Assembly (NCBI GenBank): GCA_011033025.1 | Contig: WFMF01000271.1 | Span: forward strand, 172,514 to 236,513 | Origin: Beroe forskalii | Lineage: Eukaryota > Ctenophora > Nuda > Beroida > Beroidae | Length of the DNA stretch: 64,000 nucleotides | Direction of reading: 5' to 3' | In this document: one piece after another, positions 13,901 to 25,900 of the stretch | Numbering within the stretch: position 1 is the first letter of the stretch | How the letters are laid out: every line of letters starts with the position of its first letter | Translations under genes and position numbers: made by a program | The notes under the pieces: model-generated | What the model saw: only the letters and a program-made list of their open reading frames with translations | Told to the model about the DNA's origin: nothing | Databases searched by the model: none

Positions 13901-16900
13901 CTTCTGCACGGCTGACAGTTCATTCCCGAACTCAGCATGGAAGAACTTGTCTATGTCAGACAGAGGCCAGGCATTCTCAGCATCTTCCTTCTCCTTTTCC
14001 GCGGCGTACTTGTCTCTCTTAGCTTGGTTCTTCCGATTAGTTTCTGCTCTGGCACTCTTGAGGACTACTTCAGCAGCTTCCGTCACCACTTTGAACGTGG
14101 GGAACACACAGGGTTCAGTTACCCTAGCTCGACCCATTACACCTCCAGTGATGCATTTACAGGAAAAAGATCTCTTGTAAACTTGTAACGAGGTGCTCGT
14201 TTTCTGCAGTTTTGTGAAGGTTTGGAGTCTTTAATATCGGAGTGAGATGGGGCTGAACTGGTAATAGGGACAGGTTGTGCTGGCTTTCTTCTTATCCGGG
14301 ATAGAAGATCCATCGAGTCTGGGAAAATTTAATTTATTAGATTCATGGATTTATATTAATATTATACTGTGCGATATATAAGCCCTCAAACACGGTGATG
14401 ATTGAATGGAAATAATCAGAATTTTGAAGTGCCACTCTGGTTGATGATCAAAGTATGCTATTGTCAATGAATTACAAATGAACTCCATGGTACCAAAAAA
14501 ATATTAGATTATCAAGATTTCAGCAATGAAACTCTCAAACATTAAAGTAAAAAAGGGAAAACAATTAGAAACAAATTTGGATAGTTTTATAGATGAATAT
14601 TTGAATACCGAATGAGTTTGCATTCGATATAGTCCAACATTATTATTATAAAAACAATTGACAAATTAACGTTAAGAAACCATCGTAACTCGAGTCTCGA
14701 AGCAATGGACAAATGGTTTAAGAATGATAATCATTGATATTTAAAAATACTAGAAAATGTATAAAACCTGATGAAATAACTTACTATAACATAGTTGGAT
14801 AATTGATTTTTCAATACTTCAAGAATAAATTGAATCATTAAAATAGTACAATATGATAATAGATTACTATGATACGAAGTCCATTTTCCTCACATTCCTT
14901 TCCCTATTCTGTCCATTTTCCTCACATTCCTTTTCCTATTCTGTCCGTTGCTCTCAGATCCTATCCTCCTTTGGTACCCACCGAGCGTAGACATAAGCAG
15001 GATCCCCTTCCACATCACTGTCCTCCTCCAGTGTTGGTATCTCATCCCGACACCCATATCTGAAGACCATCATCCACTTGATAGAGTCATGGATGACGTA
15101 CTGGTCGTCCTCATCTGGCACCCTGATCGAACAGAAGTCACACTCACCTCGGTCTAGATACTCCCCTTTCTTGAAGTAGTCCCTCAGCTGGAAGTCAATA
15201 CCCAGGTCCCCATGTCCTCCACACTTGAAGCAATGCCTCCTCCGTTCCCCATCCCCAGCACACGAGCCAAATTCAGGGCAGTCCAAGCAGTGGTTGTGCT
15301 GGCTGTACAGACCAAACCAATCGTAGCCCTGATCACCCAGACAACTCCCCGACAGAAAGAGGCCCTTTCCCAGCTCACAACTTCCGTCTGCCTTGTACTT
15401 CTCACAGTGGATTCCTGAGGGTCCATCCCGGCAATGGTCGGGCTGGTGGAGCAACTGCCTGAGGGTAACTGACACTTCATGCCCGCAATTCATCCAGGTA
15501 TCCTCAAACACCACCTTATCGAGGTCTTCCTTTGTCTTCAGTGAGATGTGTCTCTTGCTGATGGCTTCTCTAGCGCAGTTCCCAACGTTGTCTTGCTTCA
15601 TGATCCCGAAGCTGGCAAGTTTGTCGTTGACGATCTGGTATCTGCTCCGTCTCTTGACTTTGACTCCAGGAGGGAGGGGCCACACGTACTTCATCTTTTG
15701 GGCTGCTTCCTCTGTTTGTCTTCTGTATTTGTCACGTCTACCAAGGGCACGCCTCCTCTCTGATCCGAAGCGCAGTGATAAGTACATTTCCTTGAGTTCC
15801 TTCCACGAGTGACAAGAACACTCCTTGTCTTCAAATTCCCGGGCGTCACAACGACAGTAGGAAGATCCGGTGCTCGGTCCCTGAGGGGGGCTGCTTGATC
15901 CGGAAAAGTCAGCTCTGGATCGAGGAGAGCTGCTTATTTCAGCGGTGGAACTGGATGTGGGGGAAGTTCTGGATCCAGAGGAGTGGCTGGCGGAATCTGA
16001 CATGACTGATAATAATAAGTTAGCTTGTTTTAAAGGAGATAATACCTAGATACAAAATATCAATCACACTTTCGTAGCAGAAGTAAAGGGTGCAAAAGTT
16101 ATAGATCGCAGACGCAGATATAGAGTTATAATCAAAATATGAACTCATCGCTTTCGAAAAGCGAAAAAACCAGATACAAAATCAAAGTATATTATTGTCA
16201 AGGAATTGCAAACGGACTCCATGGTACCAAAAAGAACATGAAATTATGCAGATTATAGCAATAAAACTCTCAAACATGAAAGTAAAAAGGTAAAAACAAT
16301 TCAAAACAAATTTGGACAGTTTTATAGCTTAATATTTGAATACCGTCTGAGTTTGCATCCAATATTATCGAACATTATTATTATGAAAACAATTGCCAAA
16401 TTAACGTTAAATCATATTTTTAACTCAAAGCAGTAGGATGTGGACAAATGTTTAAAAATGATGATCATTGATATTTAAAAATACTAAAAAATGTATAAAA
16501 CCTGATAAAATAACTTATTATAGCATATTTGGATAATTGATTGTTCAATACTTCAAGAATAAATTGAATCATTACAATAGAAAATATAACAATGTGATAA
16601 TAGATTACTATGATACGAAGTCCATTTCCCACAGATTCCTTTCCCTATTCTGTCCGTTGCTCTCAGATCCTATCCTCCTCGGGCACCCACCGAGCGTACA
16701 CATAAGCAGGATCCCCTTCCACATCACTGTCCTCCTCCAGTGTTGGTATCTCATCGCAACATCCATATCCCCACGCCATCATCTGGATGGACATATGCAT
16801 GTCGGACTGGTCGACCTCATCTAGCACCCTAATCGAACAGAAGTCACACTCACCCCGGTCTAGATACTCCCCTTTTTTGGAGTAGTCTCTCAACTGGGAA

Positions 16901-19900
16901 TTAAATCGCAGGTCTCCATGCCCTCCACACTTGAAGCAATGCCTCCTTCTCTCCCCTTCGCCAACACACGAGCCAAATCCAGGGCAGTCCAAGCAGTGGT
17001 TATGCTGGCTATACAGACCAAACCAATCGTAGCCCTGTTCTCCCTGACAACTCCCCGATAGAAAGAGGTCCTTTCCCAACTCACAACTTCCGTCTGCCTT
17101 GTACTTCTCACAGTGGATTCCTGAGGGTCCATCCCGGCAATGGTCCGGCTGGTGAAGCAACTGCCGGAGGGTAACTGACACTTCATGCCCGCAATTCATC
17201 CAGGTATCCTCAAACACCACCTTATCGAGGTCTTCCTTTGTCTTCAGTGAGATGTGTCTCTTACTGATGGCTTCTCTAGCGCAGTTCCCAACGTTGTCCT
17301 GCTTCATGATCCCGAAGCTGGCAAGTTTGTCGTTGACGATCTGGTATCTGCTCCGTCTCTTGACTTTGACTCCAGGAGGGAGGGGCCACACGTACTTCAT
17401 CTTCTGAGCTGCTTCCTCTGTTTTTCTCATGTACTTGGCACGTCTAGCAAGGATACGCTTCTTCTGGAAGCGGGTTGATAAGTATTTCTCCTTGAGTTCC
17501 TTCCACGAGGGACAGATACACAACTCATCCTCACAGTACCGGGCGTCACACCGACAGTAGGAAGATCCAAAGGTTGATCCCTGGGAGGAGTTAATCGATC
17601 CTTGAGGGGAGTTGATCGATCCTTGAGGGGAGTTGATCGATCCTTGAGGGGAGTTACTAGCTGCAGTGTAGTAGCTGGATTGAGGAGAGCTGCTGACTCC
17701 AGAGGTGGACTTGGTTTCAGGGGAGTGGCAGGCGGAATCTGACATGACTAGTAATTAATACGTTAGGTTTTTGTAGTGGAAATAATACCTATACTCCTAT
17801 AGAAAAATACCTACCACAATTCCGCAGCAGAAGTAAAGGATGCAAAAGTTATAACTTATAGATCGCAGACGCAGATTTCAATCAGATATCAATCAAATAT
17901 TCAATCATATAACTCAGGCGAAAATAAGAATGGAACGCATAATTTGAGTCTAAAAGTTAACTCGAATTTTGCAATAACAAAATGGTCGGATCTGAATTTG
18001 ATGAATTCAGTACTCTTCAGTCTCAAATAGACGGGGGGGGGACGATTGCATTTTTTTGGATTTTTACTACGGTGGGGGACAGTTAACACCCTCCCCGTTT
18101 AGAAATTTTGAAAAAATACATACATAAATCAAAGAAAAATTCATATTTTTTGTTAGAAATGAGCAAAATCAAGCAGCAACCTGAAAGCTTACCCATCTGT
18201 TTCTCAGAATTACGATCTTTTTCTTGATCAGAGTCCATATCTTTGATCAAAATCACAACTTGATGGGTATTTCAAACCATTCGATTAAAATTTATCTCCC
18301 CCTCCCATTTATTTGCAACCCCCCTTTTTACGACATTTTTGAAAAACCTACACAGGGGGACAGTTATTACAGCCCCCCCGTCTATTTGAGACTAAAGAGT
18401 AACGAGTAAAAACCAGAAAAAAATATGCTTGCAAAAAATGAGTACAGTAGACCACTCCGCTATGGAGAGCTGCCTCCACGCGTGGCGGGGGAGGTGGTCA
18501 GTGAACATTGCACCAAAAAAATAAGCAAACAGAGGTTAACCAATTCCAAGTGTATATTATGATTGCATCATTAGAAAGATAAGCAAGCCATGGGTGAAAT
18601 TCATGAGCACAATTACTGATCTGTGTATAATCAGAGTAACATTATCACAAATACACGCAGATAACAACTAACAGTGGTCATCTAATGCCTAATGGCCCGT
18701 GATACTACCAATGCTGTTCTCAAGTAACAGAAGTGATGCATTTTAAACCTGTGGCACGACCTTCTGACAAGCAGTGATATGTTATGGATTTAATGAAAAT
18801 TCAATGAAATTACAAGTTACGGAGTCTATCATTGATGTTGAAACGGGGTGATACACAGACTGTGTATCACAGTCCTAACAAGTACATGGATGTGGATTGT
18901 GATGCATTTGATCTAGATACATGGTTCAAGTAATCCACAATGAACAATAATTCCTGTAAGCGATAACAACAGCCAATTTATCAAATCAATAAATTTCAGT
19001 AAAATGCACTGTGGAGATATGAAACTAGTACCAGATAGAAAACGAAGTACTCTGCTACTTACTGCAGAGTTCAAGATAGAAATCGATAGATATCAAACGA
19101 GTACCAGATATGACAGAGTACCAGATATGAAACAAAGTTTCCCGGAACAGCCCCGATCCATGCGTGAAAATGGGAGGGGTTAAGGGTTACACTTCTAATT
19201 CAATAGTGGTATGGGAAAGGGAAATAGGTCTCTCTAAACTCAATCAGGCCGGTATATTCCCGAACTCGAATAGTAGACAGGTATGGATGACACCTATTAT
19301 GTATTTCCAAAAAAAAATTAAAAGGGGGTTTTGAAAAAAAGGAAAAAAACAAAATTGGGGGAAAATAATTGGATTACACAGCGACAAGAACTGTAAGGGT
19401 TAACAGGACTTTAAACAGGAATTTCCCAAATTGTGAAAAAAATTTTATAAAAATTAGTAAACAATAACAAAAAATGATAGTGATGGCCTTTGAGCTGAGG
19501 ATGTCAAAGGACATCATTGAAATTTTAGCAGGGCATCCCCAAAAAATTAACTTTAATGCCCGAGGAGAACCCACGAAGAAAAAAAAAAGGAATTTTTCCC
19601 TTCTGCGCGATTTTTTGGGGACCCCCCTAACAGTCTTTTTCTGGCTTCCGGGCACTAGTAGAGCAAACAAACCAAAGGCAACCCCATGGTCTGAAGATGA
19701 TGAAAGTGTACCATCCTATTTCCTTGAAGATCGAATATATGAGAAGAGGATGATAAGGCCGCAACCCAGTTGAATCCAGATGCAGATACTGTTGGTCCTG
19801 CCTGTGTCTCAGGCGGGGTTATTCATTGACAATAAGGGTACAGGGTCCCAGGCTGGCTGGAAAACCCGATGATGAAGATACCGAGGCAATGGCAAGCTGA

Positions 19901-22900
19901 CAGATTCCACTCTCCTTGGCAACCCCACTCACCAGCTTACAAGACTGAGCCACCGCCAGACTGGACATGAGACCCTGCAGTTACTAGAACTGACTCAGCA
20001 AGAGGCCTTCTACCAGCCTGTCCGTAGTAATAGCAGCTATCACTGCCGTGCCCAGATTCACTAGTCCAGTGCCAAAGGTTGTAAGCTCCTTGCTGGATAC
20101 GTTGAGTTGTTCAAATAACGAGGGTGTGTGTAACCTCAGGACCACACTGTACGCACTCAGTTGCTGTGCACTGTGCAGCCCGATGCCAATGATGAGGGCC
20201 AGTCTGTGAGGTGTACAGAGGATCTCCCTGAATGACAAGACTGTGGGGGACTCATCCATCTCTGCTCCAGATCCTCACTTCTTCTGGCACCAATCTCCTG
20301 TGGTACGCAGCAGTGAATTGACAGCCTGTTCGGTATCCTTCTTGTTGACAGCAAGGAATGGAGGGGGCTCAGGGCAGAAGATGAGGATCAGGGTCTGGTA
20401 AAGGCTGGTAGGACTGGAAGGCGAACACCAGCCTCCACCCCACACTCCTCCAGAGCCCATAACTTGACTGGAGCTAAAGAGGAGGCCATTAGAGATCCTA
20501 GTGAGGAGAATGCCCCACAGCATTCCAACGAAACCCCTGATAGCCACGGGGGCTATCTCAGCAAGGAACATGTTAGTGAGACCCGAGCGACCCCCACTCC
20601 AACACCCACGACTATCCTACCAATAGCGAGTAACATGGCCGGGTGCTGGCATGTTGCCATAAGCACACTTCCCAATATAAAGGGAACGGAATTGAGCATC
20701 AGACCTCGGGTTTCCCCACGTTATCAGCAATGTAACCCCCCAAGGAGAGCTCCAATCAGACCCCCGATTTGGTTACCAAGGATAATAGCACTGATGTAGA
20801 GGTCATCCGTATCGAAGTGGGCCTTTACTCGGGCCATGGTCAGAACAACGACAGTGAAGGAGTAGCCATACTGGAATGCCCCTCCTGACAACACAGCGGA
20901 GATGGCGAGCCAGAACTTTAGACTGCAGTTCCTGAATCCGTTATCCGAACGCTTTCCTTTGTCAGCCCTTCCTTCATAGTGTCTGGAGAACTGCAATGGA
21001 GTTTGTTTCTTTTATTTGTTTCTTTTATTTATTTTAGTACTGTGATACAATTATAAATTTTGAAGAAAAGATTTATAATCTCAGCAGATCTCGAAGCAAA
21101 AGAGAGAAAAGGCAAACAACATTGAAGCTAATATTTTGTCACGGTCGATATCGCTTCTGTTATCACAACGTTACTGATAGAAAGTTACGTATTGTTGCGC
21201 TTGAAAACAGCCTGACTCCCGTGACTCACTCAGTTGACATCTACGTAACACGGCACAAGACGTAGTAGTGTAGTAGCAAGATAGAGAATAAAGCTAGTAC
21301 AATCAACAACGCGTGGCACCTCTATCCGATAATCTAGCCAATGATTGACTCATCTCAAACAGCTAACAGAATTATCATAGGGCAAAGCCGTGTCCCATCT
21401 TGATATAATATTCACAGGAATCGAATTAACCTAACACCAGTATTTTTATCCATTCCTCGTGACCTTTGGTAACCACGTGATGCAAAAGTTATAACTTATA
21501 GATCGCAGACGCAGATTTCAATCAGATATCAATCAAATATTCAATCATATAACTCAGGCGAAAATAAGAATGGAACGCATAATTTGAGTCTAAAAGTTAA
21601 CTCGAATTTTGCAATAACAAAATGGTCGGATCTGAATTTGATGAATTCAGTACTCTTCAGTCTCAAATAGACGGGGGGGGGGGACGATTGCATTTTTTTG
21701 GATTTTTACTACGGTGGGGACAGTTAACACCCTCCCGTTTAGAAATTTTGAAAAATACATACATAAATCAAAGAAAAATTCATATTTTTGTTAGAAATGA
21801 GCAAAATCAAGCAGCAACCTGAAAGCTTACCCATCTGTTTCTCAGAATTACGATCTTTTCTTGATCAGAGTCCATATCTTTGATCAAAATCACAACTTGA
21901 TGGGTATTTCAAACCATTCGATTAAAATTTATCTCCCCCTCCCATTTATTTGCAACCCCCCTTTTTACGACATTTTTGAAAAACCTACACAGGGGGACAG
22001 TTATTACAGCCCCCCCGTCTATTTGAGACTAAAGAGTAACGAGTAAAAACCAGAAAAAAATATGCTTGCAAAAAATGAGTACAGTAGACCACTCCGCTAT
22101 GGAGAGCTGCCTCCACGCGTGGCGGGGGAGGTGGTCAGTGAACATTGCACCAAAAAAATAAGCAAACAGAGGTTAACCAATTCCAAGTGTATATTATGAT
22201 TGCATCATTAGAAAGATAAGCAAGCCATGGGTGAAATTCATGAGCACAATTACTGATCTGTGTATAATCAGAGAGTAACATTATCACAAATACACGCAGA
22301 TAACAACTAACAGTGGTCATCTAATGCCCTAATGGCCCGGTGATACTACCAATGCTGTTTCTCAAGTAACAGAAGTGATGCATTTTAAACCTGTGGCACG
22401 ACCTTCTGACAAGCAGTGATATGTTATGGATTTAATGAAAATTCAATGAAATTACAAGTTACGGAGTCTATCATTGATGTTGAAACGGGGTGATACACAG
22501 ACTGTGTATCACAGTCCTAGCAGAGGTACATGGATGTGGTTAATGGCGATGCATTTGATCTAGATACATGGTTCAAGTAATCCACAATGAACAATAATTC
22601 CTGTAAGCGATAACAACAGCCAATTTATCAAATCAATAAATTTCAGTAAAATGCACTGTGGAGATATGAAACTAGTACCAGATAGAAAACGAAGTACTCT
22701 GCTACCGGCTACTGCAGAGTTCAAGATAGAAATCGATAGATATCAAACGAGTACCAGATATGACACGAGTACCAGATATGAAACGAAGTTTCCCGGAACA
22801 GCCCCGATCCATGCGTGAAAATGGGAGGGGTTAAGGGTTACACTTCTAATTCAATAGTGGTATGGGAAAGGGAAATAGGTCTCTCTAAACTCAATCAGGC

Positions 22901-25900
22901 CGCAAGGTATATTCCCGAACTCGAATAGTAGACAGGTATGGATGACACCTATTATGTAACGTATATGTGGGACGAATTGATGACATAAACAGCCTACTAT
23001 TTGTTTACAGAATATCTGCAGTAGTCAGTAATGGTGTAATTCTTGTTGTTTATCTAAGCCTATCACAAATTGCTTAATTGACTAATAATTGATAATGATA
23101 CTGACGGGAACTGCTGCGGTTTACAACTTTGGAAACCACCCCGTCATTTCTAGTAATTTAGGTACCTACATTTAAGCCCATAGTTGATGGCTGATGCTGA
23201 TATTAATTCGAAAGCCTGGGTCGATCTAATAATTTCTCTAGCTTCACAAACCTAAGCCTAAACAGTCAAACCTAAACAGTCAAAAAATCACCGACATGAA
23301 ACCATGAATGCCAGTGCCTGCTTAATTCGCTTTAAACGCTAACAACACAAATGGGCTAATGTGAGCGGATAATGAAGCCCCCAGTGATGGAAATCACCAC
23401 CGTTTGGAACACCCACCCTGCAGACAATAAAACACTCAATTGAAATAAAGAAATAGATTGAATTTGTTATCCGTCAATTTAAAAAGGGTCAGGGAAGCAA
23501 ATGGTGAAACAATGAAACATTAGTAACCCTCGTACAATTGTCATCAATTGCTAAACAAACAACCTTAGAACTTTAGAAGAGGAGCCCTGTTACATGCAAT
23601 TCTACCCTACAAACGAGCCAATCAAAGTTCTAAAGTTAGAAGGTTTTGATAAAGTTACTAATTGAGCCAGTCATGGGTCACACATGGCAGACAAGAACGT
23701 GTATGGTGTAACAGGACGTGTAAACAGGAAGTTCACAATCTGTAAAGTAGAATTGGCTTATAGCAAATTAGTAAACTAATAACTAAAACTAGATAGTAGA
23801 TGGACATCTGTTAGAGCTAGAGTGATGTCAAAGCGACTATCATTGAAAGCTTAGCGAGCCGCATACGCCAAAAAATTAACTGTTAATGTCCAGAGTGAGA
23901 ATCTTTCACGAAGAAAACAAAAGGGAAGATTTGCTCTGTCTGCGACTTGATGTTTTGGGATATCTCCTGAACAGTCTTCTTTCTGGTTTCCGGCACTAGT
24001 AGCAGAGCAAAAACAAACCAAAGTAACCCCATGGCTCCGAAGATGATGAAAGTGTACCATCCTATTTCCTTGAAGATCGAGTCATACGAGAAGAGGATGA
24101 TAAGGCCGCAACTCCAGTTGAATCCGATGCAGATACTGTTGGTCCTGCCCCGTGTCTCAGGCGGGGTTATCTCATTGACAATAAGCATGGGTATAGGTCC
24201 CAGGCTGGCTGAAAACCCGATGATGAAGATGAACACCGAGGCAATGGCAAGCTGGACATTCCACTCTCCTTGGCAACCCCACTCACCAGAAGCACAAGAC
24301 TGAGCCACTGCCAGACTGACATGAGACCCTGCAGTTACCAGGAATCCGATCAGCAAGAGGGGTCTTCTACCCAGCCTGTCCGTAGTAATAGCAGCTATCA
24401 CTGCCGTGCCCAGATTCACTAGTCCAGTGCCAAAGGTTGTAAGCTCCTTGCTGGATACGTTGAGTTGTTCAAATAACGAGGGTGTGTAACTCAGGACCAC
24501 ACTGTACGCACTCAGTTGCTGTGCACTGTGCAGCCCGATGCCAATGATGAGGGCCAGTCTGTGGCGAGGTGTACAGAGGATCTCCCTGAATGACAAGACT
24601 GCGGGGGACTCATCCATCTCTTGCTCCAGATCCCTCACTTCTTCTGGCACCAATCTCCTGCGGTAATGCAGCAGTGAATTGACAGCCTGTTCGGTATCCT
24701 TCTTGTTGACAGCAAGGAATGGAGGGGGCTCAGGGCAGAAGATGAGGATCAGGGTCTGGTAAAGGGCTGGTAGGACTGGGAAGGCGAACACTAGCCTCCA
24801 CCCTAATTCTCCAGAGCCCATAACTTGACTGGAGCTAAAGAGGAGGGCCATTAGAGATCCCAGTGTGAGGAGAATGCCCCACAGCATTCCAACGAAACCC
24901 CTGATAGCCACGGGGGCTATCTCAGCAAGGAACATGTTAGTGAGACCCGAGCTGACCCCCACTCCAACACCCACGACTATCCTACCAGCGAGTAACATGG
25001 CCGGGTGCTGGCATGTTGCCATAAGCACACTTCCCAATATAAAGGGAACGGAATTGAGCATCAGACCTCGGGTTCTCCCCACGTTATCAGCAATGTAACC
25101 CCCAAGGAGAGCTCCAATCAGACCCCCGATTTGGTTACCGCTGATAATAGCACTGATGTAGAGGTCATCCGTATCGAAGTGGGCCTTTACTCGGGCCATG
25201 GTCAGAACAACGACAGTGAAGGAGTAGCCATACTGGAATGCCCCTCCTGACAACACAGCGGAGATGGCGAGCCAGAACTTTAGACTGCAGTTCCTGAATC
25301 CGTTATCCGAACGCTTTCCTTTGTCAGCCCCTTCCTTCATAGTGTCTGGAGAACTGCAATGGAGTTTGTTTCTTTATTATTTGTTTCTTTATTTATTTTA
25401 GTACTGTGATACAATTATAAATTTTGAAGAAAAGATTTATAATCTCAGCAGATCTCGAAGCAAAAGAGAGAAAAGGCAAACAACATTGAAGCTAATATTT
25501 TGTCACGGTCGATATCGCTTCTGTTATCACAACGTTACTGATAGAAAGTTACGTATTGTTGCGCTTGAAAACAGCCTGACTCCCGTGACTCACTCAGTTG
25601 ACATCTACGTAACACGGCACAAGACGTAGTAGTGTAGTAGCAAGATAGAGAATAAAGCTAGTACAATCAACAACGCGTGGCACCTCTATCCGATAATCTA
25701 GCCAATGATTGACTCATCTCAAACAGCTAACAGAATTATCATAGGGCAAAGCCGTGTCCCATCTTGATATAATATTCACAGGAATCGAATTAACCTAACA
25801 CCAGTATTTTTATCCATTCCTCGTGACCTTTGGTAACCACGTGACATGCCTTGCGTTTGACAGTGCCGCGTTACATTGTCTCGGGCTCTCATCGCGGAAT

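Larger units (their letters stand above)
14450..17880. repeat. Tandem segmental duplication, unit about 1.73 kb
   Basis: Two head-to-tail units, about 14450-16180 and 16180-17880, each with a cysteine-rich gene, its AT-rich 3' spacer and a short upstream piece (AGCAGAAGTAAAGG followed by TGCAAAAGTTATA). The offset is 1709-1742 bp depending on the landmark. Homology of spacers as well as genes points to duplication of DNA, not retroposition. Confidence 0.8.
17841..21480. repeat. Duplicated block A (degraded copy of 21481-25846)
   Basis: Starts TGCAAAAGTTATAACTTATA and ends GGTAACCACGTGA. The same start and end bound block B. It lacks about 0.7 kb present in B (22960-23690). Around 19305-19620 it becomes homopolymer-rich and poorly matched. 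Many differences from B are one-base changes in A, T, C or G runs. It carries the broken transporter copy. It may be a real tandem duplication or the same locus assembled twice. Confidence 0.8.
21481..25846. repeat. Duplicated block B
   Basis: Full-length counterpart of block A, containing the intact transporter at 23883-25340. The block A/B junction is at 21480/21481. 22970-23690 has no gene and no recognised element. Confidence 0.8.

Noticed and set aside
13821..14188. Overlapping plus-strand frames opposite the broken cysteine-rich copy
   Set aside because: Antisense shadows of the minus-strand coding sequence.
15393..15812. 139-codon plus-strand frame
   Set aside because: Antisense of the 14954-16003 gene.
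24031..25250. Plus-strand frames opposite the transporters
   Set aside because: Antisense shadows, repeated identically at the paralogue (27767-28932).
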